Below, one piece after another: positions 9,088 to 17,584 of a stretch of DNA of 64,000 nucleotides. The position numbers and the translations under genes were made by a program. The DNA lies in the NCBI RefSeq assembly GCF_001078375.1, contig NZ_BBXI01000002.1:124001-188000 (forward strand), written 5' to 3'. This stretch comes from Veillonella tobetsuensis. GTDB taxonomy: Bacteria > Bacillota > Negativicutes > Veillonellales > Veillonellaceae. Positions within the stretch are counted from its first letter, which is position 1; each line of letters opens with the position of its first letter. The notes below the pieces were generated by a model that saw only the letters and a list, made by a program, of their open reading frames with translations, did not search any database and was not told where the DNA came from.

Positions 9088-9982
9088 CGTATGCATCAAA
9101 TAGAAATCCTACATTATCTTCGTCGTATTCAATTTGCTCTGACCACCGTCGAATCTGCTCTGGTAGATTCCCAAATTCTCTTGCAGCTAGACTAATAAAG
9201 AGGGTCGCATCAAAGGCGTATTGTACAAGGGCATCCAATGAATATTCTGCAAGCATATCGATTTGTCGATATAAAATATATTGGTACACCTTGTTAAAAA
9301 TGGCTTTATCACGATTAGTAGTTTGTAAGAGGTCAGTTGTATTATTAACAGTTGTATTAGCAAGGGTTGCTTTCAAATGACCTAATTGCTGTGTCCATTC
9401 TATATCAATGGGTTCAGTTTTTGCATATAAATCAATTAGCTCCTGGCAATATGATATTGATTGATTCATCTCTAACTGACAAAGTTCAGGGTCAATATCC
9501 AATGCTAGCAGTTCAAATATATTCTCTAATAGGGGACGTTCATCTGCTCCAAACTCGCCCTCATCATCCTCTATGGTAAATTGCACTTGATCGCCTTTGG
9601 AGGATAGCAACTTTTCTACGGATTCTTCACAGGAGAGCCCTACACCACAAAGCTCTAGATCTTCTATGTATTTATAGAAACGAGGATGCATGTGGCATGT
9701 TTCGCATAAACCTTCTTCACCGAGCTCTAACACCACACGACATAGACCATCCTCTTGTAAAAGAGGACAGGTCGGTTGTTCGTCGCTAAATATAAAATGG
9801 GCCCCTTCATCATCGATGGTAATAAAATTGCGAAGGTCTTTCCCTAATTGTGTAGGTAATGCGTTGTATTTAGCCGCAGTATCTTTGTCAATATCGATGG
9901 TCCATTTTTGGCAGCATGTGTGACGGCAATTATTTGCTTTACATTGAAATGTGTGATAAAAGGTTGGATATAAGGAAATCAT
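9065..9982 (-). CDS. FliB-family (lysine-N-methylase-like) cysteine-rich protein
   Basis: The N-terminal third carries the cysteine pattern of the FliB / YkgJ-type family: CKANNCRHTCCQKW, then CPLLQEDGLCRV, then LCETCHMHPRFY and a further GLSCEES. These cysteines probably bind a metal or iron-sulfur cluster. FliB methylates flagellin lysines in Salmonella, but no flagellar gene is in this window and the likely host is non-motile, so the substrate here is unknown. I take the ATG at 9982 (305 residues); a GTG three codons upstream is an alternative. It stands alone on the minus strand. Confidence 0.7.
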   Translation of the reverse strand: MISLYPTFYHTFQCKANNCRHTCCQKWTIDIDKDTAAKYNALPTQLGKDLRNFITIDDEGAHFIFSDEQPTCPLLQEDGLCRVVLELGEEGLCETCHMHPRFYKYIEDLELCGVGLSCEESVEKLLSSKGDQVQFTIEDDEGEFGADERPLLENIFELLALDIDPELCQLEMNQSISYCQELIDLYAKTEPIDIEWTQQLGHLKATLANTTVNNTTDLLQTTNRDKAIFNKVYQYILYRQIDMLAEYSLDALVQYAFDATLFISLAAREFGNLPEQIRRWSEQIEYDEDNVGFLFDAYEKSNYDI

Positions 9983-10138
9983 AGTACTCACTTGTATGTA
10001 TTGATTAGATAGTATATAGATATATAAATTGTATCATAAGTGCCGCTGTGTGTGATTATTTTATTCGTGAAACACCGTTTATTGTGTATAATAGAGATAT
10101 ATGGAATATTTACTAAACTATTTATGTAGGAGGATATT

Positions 10139-10708
10139 ATGAAATCTTTGTTAGTAAAAGGTAGTATTGCGTTGGCATTAGCAGCGGCATTTGGGGTAAA
10201 CGCACCTGCTGTAAATGCGGCTGATATTGTACCTGTAGAACCAACAGTAGAGGCTGTTGATGCTAATCATGCAGGGATTGCGGGTGCTAATCTTTTGCTT
10301 AATGCCTTTATTGAAAGACATCCAAAAGCAGCGATTACAGAAATTGCATTTGATGGCGAAGATAGTCAAATCAAATATGAAGTAGAGGGCTTCGATACAA
10401 CTGGTAGATATGAGTTGAAATATAATTTCAGTACAGATCAAATGAGCGAAACAAAAGACGGGGACTACAAAGTTGCTTTAGAACGCAAAGCCTTTGACCC
10501 TACTCGTATTTTGCCGCCACAAGCTATCGTTAACTTTGCCTTTGCTCAAGCACAAGGTCAAGCGACAAGCCTTAATAGCTGGTCTGTAAAAAATGAAAAA
10601 GGCCGATTCGTATATGATGTAGACTTTGGTGCAGCTAATCATCAAGAAATCGAAGTCATTATTGATGCTTTCACAGGTGAATTACTTTCTGTTAAAGGCG
10701 TTAAATAG
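10139..10708 (+). CDS. Exported PepSY-domain protein
   Basis: This 189-residue protein has a clear signal peptide (KSLLVKGSIALALAAAFGVN, cleavage near VNAAD). Two PepSY-like units follow: AGANLLLNAFIERHPKAAIT...YEVEGFDTTGRYELKYNF, and AIVNFAFAQAQGQATS...YDVDFGAANHQEIEVIIDAF with the typical GELLSVKG end. PepSY domains occur in protease inhibitors and cell-envelope proteins, so a periplasmic role is likely but the target is unknown. The start has a strong GTAGGAGG site. A terminator follows. Confidence 0.8.
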   Translation: MKSLLVKGSIALALAAAFGVNAPAVNAADIVPVEPTVEAVDANHAGIAGANLLLNAFIERHPKAAITEIAFDGEDSQIKYEVEGFDTTGRYELKYNFSTDQMSETKDGDYKVALERKAFDPTRILPPQAIVNFAFAQAQGQATSLNSWSVKNEKGRFVYDVDFGAANHQEIEVIIDAFTGELLSVKGVK

Positions 10709-10752
10709 TTGCATTTATTTTGATGCAATGATATAAATTTAATTATGAATCC

Positions 10753-10786
10753 AATGCCACAAGATTTTGGCCTTGTGGCATTTTTA
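10753..10786 (+). terminator. Terminator after the PepSY gene
   Basis: AATGCCACAAG (10753-10763) pairs with CTTGTGGCATT (10772-10782), followed by TTT. Confidence 0.8.
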
Positions 10787-10811
10787 TGTTTGTTTGAGAG
10801 AGGTGTATGCT

Positions 10812-11831
10812 ATGCAGTTTAAAGAAGAGTGGAGAGCGTTTCTAAGCAATATAAAAAGTATAAAGGAGAATAGGCGGATAACGAACTTCCCGTATGCGTT
10901 TGCGATTATCAATATCCATATTATTTATACGTGGACCATGCTTATCTTATTAGCATCTGTTTTAGGCGGTCGCGTAACTATGACTGTGGACAAGGGGATA
11001 ACCATGTCGGCTACATCGCCTTTTCTTATCAGTGGCCCTACATTCTTTTGGTGTGCAGCTATATTAGTGTTTATAACGAATCTATTGGTTGCGGTACTCA
11101 TTAAAAGACGATATAACGATGTAAATCGCACGTGGGCGCCTGCTCTAGGAACCTTTGCCTTTATCGTTGTTATTATAACAAACCTTGTACTTTGCATTAC
11201 ATTCCTCAAGCCTATTCTTATAGGAGCTCATCTGTCCCTTGATGATACATTTATGTTCATGTTTAGAGGTAGTGCGATAATGCATTTGGTTTGTTTAGCA
11301 TCCTGTTTACTCCGTAAAAATAAGGCCCGTAATACGTATGGATTACCTGATGGAGGCCAAGTGATAGGGAATTATGAATTGTCCTATGAAACAATTATGC
11401 CTATTGCTAAGGAAGGTGAAAGCTGGACTGATTCACTGGGGATTGGCAAGGGGTTAGAGTCCTATAAATATATGTTTTTTGATGGCGTTATAGACTATAA
11501 AAGCCGCACTAAGCGCCATGAAATTTTCTGGGGAAACGTTCTATTTTGGTTGATTTATATTATTGTTGCTGTAATCTTACAAAAGGTATTACCCTTTGCC
11601 GTATCTTCGTATTTTGTAAATGAATTTATGAATAATTTTTACGGTGGCCTTATGGGCGTATGGTGGTTAGCGGCTAATATTGCTGCTTGTTATCGGCGAT
11701 TACATGATGCGGGGCGCAGTGCTTTCTGGATTCTTGGGTTTTTAATTCCTTTTGTTAATGTATATAGCTATTATTTGGTTAACTGGAAGCCCTCTTTAAA
11801 AACGGTAAATCCTGTTTCACATGAAGAATAG
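10812..11831 (+). CDS. DUF805 membrane protein
   Basis: The 339-residue product has at least three N-terminal membrane helices, a soluble middle part, and a C-terminal DUF805 domain with the family's conserved pattern (IFWGNVLFWLIYI ... AACYRRLHDAGRSAFWILGF). Most DUF805 proteins are 100-150 residues, so the long N-terminal extension is unusual. The function is unknown. I start at the ATG at 10812, which has a GAGAGAGG site; the frame is open 15 codons further up but that part overlaps the preceding terminator. Confidence 0.75.
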   Translation: MQFKEEWRAFLSNIKSIKENRRITNFPYAFAIINIHIIYTWTMLILLASVLGGRVTMTVDKGITMSATSPFLISGPTFFWCAAILVFITNLLVAVLIKRRYNDVNRTWAPALGTFAFIVVIITNLVLCITFLKPILIGAHLSLDDTFMFMFRGSAIMHLVCLASCLLRKNKARNTYGLPDGGQVIGNYELSYETIMPIAKEGESWTDSLGIGKGLESYKYMFFDGVIDYKSRTKRHEIFWGNVLFWLIYIIVAVILQKVLPFAVSSYFVNEFMNNFYGGLMGVWWLAANIAACYRRLHDAGRSAFWILGFLIPFVNVYSYYLVNWKPSLKTVNPVSHEE

Positions 11832-11895
11832 TCAGTACTATAAAGAATAATTATTACTGCAAGGAATAATTGAATAGGCCTATTGGCTGTACGAA

Positions 11896-11936
11896 AACAT
11901 ATCGCTCCTATTTCTTGGGAGCGATATGTTTGTTTT
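11896..11936 (+). terminator. Terminator after the DUF805 gene
   Basis: AACATATCGCTCC (11896-11908) pairs with GGAGCGATATGTT (11918-11930), followed by TGTTTTTG. Confidence 0.8.
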
Positions 11937-12210
11937 TGTGAAATTTTCTAAAAATTTGCTCATGAATTATGGACTACTATATTTATTTTGACATGTATTC
12001 TTTGAATTTATAAAGAGTACTCATAATATGGGCATTGTAGTACATATAGTCATTAATATGAAATGATTATTCATGAATATAAACTCTTATATTATATGGT
12101 GATATAGCTAAATTTTCACATATATTTCATGCCGGATAATAGTAAATCTTAATAATTTAATTTATATCTCATATGAGATAGGTAAGATGAATTCAGTTAG
12201 TGAATAACTA

Positions 12211-12456
12211 CTATACCATTACACGGAGCTAGCGCTATCCCATCGGCGCTAATGAATGCATAACATCTCCCATATGCATTCACCAGGGCCCTCTGGTTGG
12301 ACAGACTTACGTTGACTCTCTCCTATGTTATCTGTCGCCTTTGGGCCTCCTTATGAAGGGCTTCCCTCCCTTTTCATAAATATTATCTTTTCCACACACA
12401 CATGTGCATGGTATAGGAGAATAAAAGCATCACCAAGATATTGGTGGTGCTTTTAT
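12211..12456 (+). ncRNA. Probable structured non-coding RNA with its own terminator
   Basis: No credible reading frame occupies 11832-12505. Within it, a perfect 9-bp stem closes a domain of about 206 nt: CTATACCAT (12211-12219) with ATGGTATAG (12408-12416). Inside lie several hairpins: TAGCGC/GCGCTA (12230-12251), TGAATGCAT/ATGCATTCA (12253-12282), CCAG/CTGG (12283-12296), GACAGA/TCTGTC (12300-12336) and TTATGAA/TTCATAA (12351-12379). The hairpin GCATCACCA/TGGTGGTGC (12427-12450) followed by TTTTATTCTT then acts as a terminator, which sets the strand. The region is more GC-rich than its flanks. I do not see the marker motifs of tmRNA, SRP RNA, RNase P RNA, T-box, cobalamin, lysine or SAM riboswitches. 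Identity unknown. Confidence 0.55.
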
Positions 12457-12462
12457 TCTTGA

Positions 12463-12499
12463 AAGAGGCTGATTTCGTAAATCCGAATATCAGCCTCTT
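12463..12499 (-). terminator. Terminator after alr (minus strand)
   Basis: Perfect arms AAGAGGCTGAT (12463-12473) and ATCAGCCTCTT (12489-12499), just past the alr stop on the minus strand. Confidence 0.65.
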
Positions 12500-12505
12500 A
12501 GTCGT

Positions 12506-13627
12506 TTATATATATTGTCGTGGTACTCGATCGGAGAACCCACAGAAGATTTCATAAGGAATAGTGGACGCAAGCGCTGCAATTTCAAGAGCTGAGATAC
12601 TTTCATGACCTTGAGAACCTAATAATACAACCTTGTCGCCTGGTTTTACTGTAATTGTATCTGGCACTGCCACCATGAATTGGTCCATACAGATACGGCC
12701 TACTACAGGGCAACGGGTACCTTGGATGAGGACGGTACCACGATTGGATAGGCTGCGAGGATAACCATCAGCATAGCCAACAGGAATCGTTGCAATGGTC
12801 ATTGGCTCAGGAGTCACATAGGTAGAACCGTAGCCAATGCCTTCACCGGCATCTAGATGTTGTACATGTACCACTTCGCTATGGAAAGAGAGTACCGGTT
12901 TAAGACCTAGACGATTTGGCACGTCCAGAGATGGCATGATGCCGTATTGGATAATACCAGGTCTAGCATCTGTAAATAAGCTATCTTTGACAGACAATAA
13001 TCCTGCACTATTGGCGAGGGAAAAACGATAATCCTCATTTGGACGGAATGCTCGGATTTCATCTACCATTTTATGGAATTTTTGCGCTTGTCCATGTGCG
13101 TGGCTTTGATCTGCCGCATCAGCATTACTCATATGTGAAAAGAATCCATCCACTGCAAGATTAGGGTAGGATTCAACCCGTTTGATAAATTCTACTGCGT
13201 ATTCTGGGGTAATGCCAATACGATGCATGCCCGTATCAACGGCCACTGCAACGCGAATAATCATATCGTGATTATCGGCCACCTTGTTGAGGGCTTCTAA
13301 ATCAGTAGATTCACAAACAGCCGGAATAGAGTTCGTATCGGCGACGAGCTCAAAGGATTGAGGTCTAGTAAGGCCTAATAGATAAATAGGTACCATAATG
13401 CCTGCATTGCGAAGCGGTACTGATTCCTCTGGAATGGCAACGGCTAATGATTCATACCCTTCCTCGACAGCGATACGCCCCATCATAACGCTGCCGTGAC
13501 CATATCCATTAGCCTTGATTACGGCCGTGGATGTGCTCCACTCAGGGAGGCTATCTTTTATTTTTCGTAGGTTCTCTCGAACCAAACTTGTATCTATCGT
13601 TAAATATGTTGGTCTCATGATATTCAT
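12506..13627 (-). CDS. alr: Alanine racemase
   Basis: The 373-residue protein interconverts L- and D-alanine for peptidoglycan. It shows the PLP-lysine motif AVIKANGYGHG near residue 38 (usually VKANAYGHG), the fold-type III barrel, the catalytic Tyr region GEGIGYGSTYVTPEP, and the C-terminal CMDQFMV stretch. Two starts are possible: ATG at 13627, with AGGAG only two bases upstream, or ATG at 13618, with AGGAG 11 bases upstream. It is a monocistronic gene with its own terminator, opposite to the structured RNA. Confidence 0.92.
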   Translation of the reverse strand: MNIMRPTYLTIDTSLVRENLRKIKDSLPEWSTSTAVIKANGYGHGSVMMGRIAVEEGYESLAVAIPEESVPLRNAGIMVPIYLLGLTRPQSFELVADTNSIPAVCESTDLEALNKVADNHDMIIRVAVAVDTGMHRIGITPEYAVEFIKRVESYPNLAVDGFFSHMSNADAADQSHAHGQAQKFHKMVDEIRAFRPNEDYRFSLANSAGLLSVKDSLFTDARPGIIQYGIMPSLDVPNRLGLKPVLSFHSEVVHVQHLDAGEGIGYGSTYVTPEPMTIATIPVGYADGYPRSLSNRGTVLIQGTRCPVVGRICMDQFMVAVPDTITVKPGDKVVLLGSQGHESISALEIAALASTIPYEIFCGFSDRVPRQYI

Positions 13628-13849
13628 TACTCCTAATTTACATTACTTTTATTGTATAACTTTTGTGGAATTAAACAATAGTTTTTGTGAAAGTTTATGC
13701 TAAAATTTCATTTATACTTATTATCTAGATGTTATTAGTCATAATTAGTATAGGATGATATTGAATATGACGTATAATTCACAGCTTTTGGTAGTATAAT
13801 TAGTATATGAGATGCTTTCACAAATCATAGAAACATAGAGGAGGATATT

Positions 13850-14800
13850 ATGAACGAACGAGTTGTAGTGGTAAATGCAGGCAAGATGAATTATGATCAT
13901 TTACTAGATTTTTCTGTTTTATCAAATGATGTACAGGTCTATGACGATAGTACTAATGCAGAGCTTATTGAACGTATTCAAGGGGCTCGTGTGGTGGTAA
14001 CAAAAGAATTGCCTGTAGGGGCAGATTTACTCTCACAATTCCCTGACTCAGTAAAACTCATCGTAGAAGCGGGTACTGGATATAATAATATCGACCTTGA
14101 TGCGGCGCGTGCAAAGGGGATTACGGTGTGTAATATCCCTGCATATAGCACAGAACGTGTAGCACATACAGCGATTATGATGATCCTCAATTTCGCGTCT
14201 ACTATGCAACAACAAATCGATATGCTCGCTAAAGGTGATCGCAGTAATTTTACAAAACATCTACAAGTGAGCCACACAGAAGTGAATAGTAAAACCTTAG
14301 GTGTTGTTGGCGCTGGTCATATCGGTATGGAAGTTATCAAGGTAGCAAAAGCACTCGGTATGAATATTTTGGTTCATACGCGCACACCAAAGGCTGATGG
14401 AGATGGCATTCGTTATGTAAGTCTTGATGAATTACTAGAACATAGTGATTATATTACCTTACATTGCCCATTGAATGAGCAAACTAAACATATGATTAAT
14501 AAGGATACAATCGCTAAGATGAAATCATCGGCAATCATCATTAATACTGGTCGTGGTGCACTCATTAATGAAGCAGACCTTTGTGAAGCATTAGCGGCTA
14601 AACGCATTGCAGGTGCAGGCCTTGATGTACAAGAGGTAGAACCTCCCGCAGAGGATAGCCCTCTATATACACTCGATAATGTTATTATCACACCTCATAT
14701 GGGATGGAAAGGTCTTGAAACACGCCAACGCTTGGTAGGCATCATTCGAGATAATGTACAAGCCTTTTTTAAGGGTGAACTAATTAATGTTGTATCTTGA
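13850..14800 (+). CDS. D-isomer-specific 2-hydroxyacid dehydrogenase
   Basis: The 316-residue protein has the D-2-hydroxyacid dehydrogenase fold: a split catalytic domain around an NAD-binding Rossmann domain with GVVGAGHIGMEV (about residue 150). The catalytic triad positions are visible: Arg in INTGRGALI, Glu in DVQEVEPP, and His in ITPHMGWKG. The N-terminal IVEAGTGYNNIDLDAARAKG is typical. Likely substrates are hydroxypyruvate, glyoxylate or another 2-oxoacid. A good AGGAGG site lies 6 bases before the ATG. Confidence 0.85.
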   Translation: MNERVVVVNAGKMNYDHLLDFSVLSNDVQVYDDSTNAELIERIQGARVVVTKELPVGADLLSQFPDSVKLIVEAGTGYNNIDLDAARAKGITVCNIPAYSTERVAHTAIMMILNFASTMQQQIDMLAKGDRSNFTKHLQVSHTEVNSKTLGVVGAGHIGMEVIKVAKALGMNILVHTRTPKADGDGIRYVSLDELLEHSDYITLHCPLNEQTKHMINKDTIAKMKSSAIIINTGRGALINEADLCEALAAKRIAGAGLDVQEVEPPAEDSPLYTLDNVIITPHMGWKGLETRQRLVGIIRDNVQAFFKGELINVVS

Positions 14801-14814
14801 TAGAATTTAAATAA

Positions 14815-15378
14815 TTATATAATAGGTTCTATAACGGCATGGAAGTAATTGTCTAATTTTGTAGGCGATTCTTTCATGCTGTTTTTTACCCACCATAACA
14901 CCATTTCGACAAAACTACCTGAAATATGATTGATGATAAAGTCATCCGGTAGATTTGTATTTGCTATACGGTCTTGATTGATGAAATATCCTTGCACCAA
15001 CTCATTTAGATGATCTCTAAAATAGCGCAAAAAGATTTCGTTATTATCACTAGCTAGTAGTTCGAGGATTTTATTTTCATTTTGCTGTAAATGTTGTAAT
15101 AAATGACCAAATACTGAGACTGGGTAAATACTTTGTTGATAAAGCCCATGAGCATGAGGTAAATGATTAATACTATCTTTTATATGTAAAAATAAGTCTT
15201 CGCAGAGGGCTTCTAGTAAAGCCTCTTTTGTGTCGAAATGAGCATAAAATGTGGTGCGGCCAATATCTGCGGCACTAATGATTTCTTGAACGGTGATTTT
15301 GTCATACGCCTTTTTAGATAATAATTCGTTAAAAGCTATAAATATGGCTTTGCGCGTTCTTTTCTGTCTACGATCCAT
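14815..15378 (-). CDS. TetR/AcrR-family regulator
   Basis: From the ATG at 15378 (site CAGGAG) the product has 187 residues. The N-terminal helix-turn-helix is clear: RKAIFIAFNELLSKKAYDKI, then TVQEIISAADIGRTTFYAHF and DTKEALLEAL. The C-terminal part is a helical ligand and dimer domain of the type following FYAHF in many Firmicute TetR proteins. It is divergent from the P-type ATPase, and a perfect inverted repeat lies just upstream of its start. It probably represses itself and perhaps the ATPase. Confidence 0.85.
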   Translation of the reverse strand: MDRRQKRTRKAIFIAFNELLSKKAYDKITVQEIISAADIGRTTFYAHFDTKEALLEALCEDLFLHIKDSINHLPHAHGLYQQSIYPVSVFGHLLQHLQQNENKILELLASDNNEIFLRYFRDHLNELVQGYFINQDRIANTNLPDDFIINHISGSFVEMVLWWVKNSMKESPTKLDNYFHAVIEPII

Positions 15379-15404
15379 ATTAACTCCTGTCATACTTTTA
15401 GTAC

Positions 15405-15446
15405 AAAACATCATATATGTTCCGTAATGAACATATATGATGTTTT
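15405..15446. promoter_or_regulatory. Probable TetR operator, perfect inverted repeat
   Basis: The arms AAAACATCATATATGTTC (15405-15422) and GAACATATATGATGTTTT (15429-15446) are exact reverse complements around the 6-base spacer CGTAAT. It lies between the divergent tetR-like and ATPase genes, 27 bases upstream of the regulator's start, as expected for an autoregulatory operator. Confidence 0.75.
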
Positions 15447-15579
15447 ATATATTGTATTAAAACCATAGGTTGATACAATTAAAGGGAACAAAGTGTTCGC
15501 TATCGTAATTATTGTACTGTAAGTATAGTCATAATTCAATTCATATTGATAGTGAAAGTTTTATAAGGGAGATTGCTGT

Positions 15580-17475
15580 ATGGTACATCGAATACATGAT
15601 ATATTATCTGGTTTATATATGACGATTTTAGCGGGGCTATTTTTACTGCTTGATGGGATTCCGCATTTGATAGAGGAGTTTGGTGGACAGAGTCCGTTTC
15701 AAAATATATTCCCTTTTGAGCCTTCTTGGGTTACCGTTATTATTTGTGGTTTTCCTCTTGTGTATTTATCTATTCGAAGGATCGTATATAATAAGGGAAT
15801 TAGTAAAATCTCATCAGCTCTGTTGATTTCCATGGCTATGTTTGCAGCCGTTGCCATCGGAGATATATTTGCGGCTGGTGAGGTAGCGTTTATTATGGCT
15901 TTAGGCGCTCTCCTTGAAGAGTCAACTACCGAGCGAGCAAAAAAGGGGTTAAAAAAGTTAATTTCTTTAGCACCTGTTAAGGGTCGTAAAATACAAGATA
16001 ACAAAGAAATAATGATTTCCGTAGAGTCTATACAAAGTGGTGATTACTTGCGAATCCTTCCGGGCGAAACAATACCTGTAGATGGGCGAATCATTAACGG
16101 TGAAACAACGGTAGATCAATCCATTATGACAGGTGAGTCTATACCTGTTGATAAAACAATTGATGATGATGTATTTGGTGGAACTATTAACTGTTTTGGT
16201 GCCATAGATATTATAGCTACTAAAGTGGGCGAAGATAGTTCTATTAAAAAAATGATTCAGCTTATTAGAAATGCGGAACAGAAACAGGCTCCGATTCAGC
16301 GTATAGCTGATACTGTTGCTAGTCGATTGGTTCCTATTGCATTGATGATTGCATGTATAGGCTATCTAGTAACTGGAAATATCATCGTCGGTGTTACTGT
16401 GTTGGTAGTATTTTGTCCTTGTGCATTGGTGCTTGCTACACCTACTGCGGTTATGGCCGCTATTGGTCAAGCTACTAAACATGGCGTTATTATTAAATCT
16501 GGTGAAATTCTTGAAACTATGGGAAAAGTGGATACCATGGCATTTGATAAAACCGGCACATTAACACGTGGTCAGTTATCGGTTCAATCTATTTTGGTCG
16601 TTGATACAGATTATAGTGAGGTCGATATTCTTCAATTAGCTGCATCTGCGGAGGCTAAGAGCGAGCATCCTATTGGCAAGGCTATCGTTTCTCATGCCAT
16701 ACATCAAGATTTAGAAATACTTGCTACTACTTCGTTTACAATGTCCGTAGGAAGAGGCATTATTGCCGTAATAAACGGTGTTACATTATATTGTGGTCAT
16801 GAACGTTTTCTTGAGGAACATAATATTATTGTTGATGAAAGGGTTCAACAAAACGTTAATACATATCGAAGTGAAGGAAAGGTATCTATCATTATTGCCG
16901 ATAAAGATCATATTATAGGTATTATTGCTTTATCTGATACTATGCGACGAGATACGGCAGATATGTTGTCTGCAGTCTCTAGCCTAGCTATGAAAACAGT
17001 ACTTCTTACGGGGGATAGTAAAGAAACAGCTACATATATTGGCAAAAAAGCAGGTATTTCTGAAATACATGCGGAGCTTTTACCTGGCGAAAAAGTGAGT
17101 ATTATTGAAGAGTTGCAAGGAAAACACCACAAGGTTTGTATGGTTGGTGATGGAATTAATGATGCACCAGCTATGAAGACTGCTGATGTGAGTATTGCAA
17201 TGGGGAGTATCGGTAGTGATATTGCCATAGAAACAGCTGATATTGCATTGATGAGTGAAGATCTTAACAAAATTCCATATATTAAGCGACTATCAGATGC
17301 TACGATTAGAACTATTAAATTTAGTATTGCTTTATCAATGGCCATTAACTGTATCGCTATTATTCTCTCATTACTTGAGGTTTTGACACCTACTACTGGT
17401 GCGTTAGTTCATAATGTGGGGTCCTGTTTGGTTGTCCTCATTGCAGCCCGTTTGTATGATAGAAAGTTTATTTAA
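15580..17475 (+). CDS. P1B-type heavy-metal ATPase
   Basis: The 631-residue protein pumps metal ions across the inner membrane. It has the P1B motifs: TGES in the actuator domain, FCPCALVLATPTAV in the sixth helix (about residue 280), the phosphorylation site DKTGTLT (about 323), the SEHPIG motif, and the hinge VGDGINDAPA. It lacks an N-terminal metal-binding domain. Near the C-terminus it has HNVGS in a membrane helix, unlike the usual Cu or Zn/Cd signatures; an HN-type motif together with CPC is reported for mycobacterial CtpC, linked to manganese, so Mn is one possibility. The substrate is not decided by sequence. A TetR regulator is encoded divergently. Confidence 0.88.
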   Translation: MVHRIHDILSGLYMTILAGLFLLLDGIPHLIEEFGGQSPFQNIFPFEPSWVTVIICGFPLVYLSIRRIVYNKGISKISSALLISMAMFAAVAIGDIFAAGEVAFIMALGALLEESTTERAKKGLKKLISLAPVKGRKIQDNKEIMISVESIQSGDYLRILPGETIPVDGRIINGETTVDQSIMTGESIPVDKTIDDDVFGGTINCFGAIDIIATKVGEDSSIKKMIQLIRNAEQKQAPIQRIADTVASRLVPIALMIACIGYLVTGNIIVGVTVLVVFCPCALVLATPTAVMAAIGQATKHGVIIKSGEILETMGKVDTMAFDKTGTLTRGQLSVQSILVVDTDYSEVDILQLAASAEAKSEHPIGKAIVSHAIHQDLEILATTSFTMSVGRGIIAVINGVTLYCGHERFLEEHNIIVDERVQQNVNTYRSEGKVSIIIADKDHIIGIIALSDTMRRDTADMLSAVSSLAMKTVLLTGDSKETATYIGKKAGISEIHAELLPGEKVSIIEELQGKHHKVCMVGDGINDAPAMKTADVSIAMGSIGSDIAIETADIALMSEDLNKIPYIKRLSDATIRTIKFSIALSMAINCIAIILSLLEVLTPTTGALVHNVGSCLVVLIAARLYDRKFI

Positions 17476-17483
17476 ACACAATA

Positions 17484-17520
17484 AGAGCCGTCCCCGGTTG
17501 TGTGGGGGCGGCTCTATTGT
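17484..17520. terminator. Bidirectional terminator between the ATPase and pflA
   Basis: AGAGCCGTCCCC pairs with GGGGGCGGCTCT around GGTTGTGT, with T-rich sequence on both sides. Confidence 0.75.
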
Positions 17521-17584
17521 TTAGGGCTATCATAGATCAAGTCTTGGTATATATATGTATATATATCAAGGGAGGTAGTTATCC

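Noticed and set aside
12211-12456. Structured RNA read as an alr leader on the minus strand
   Set aside because: The region lies downstream of alr on that strand, and on the plus strand the terminator hairpin falls neatly after the closing stem.
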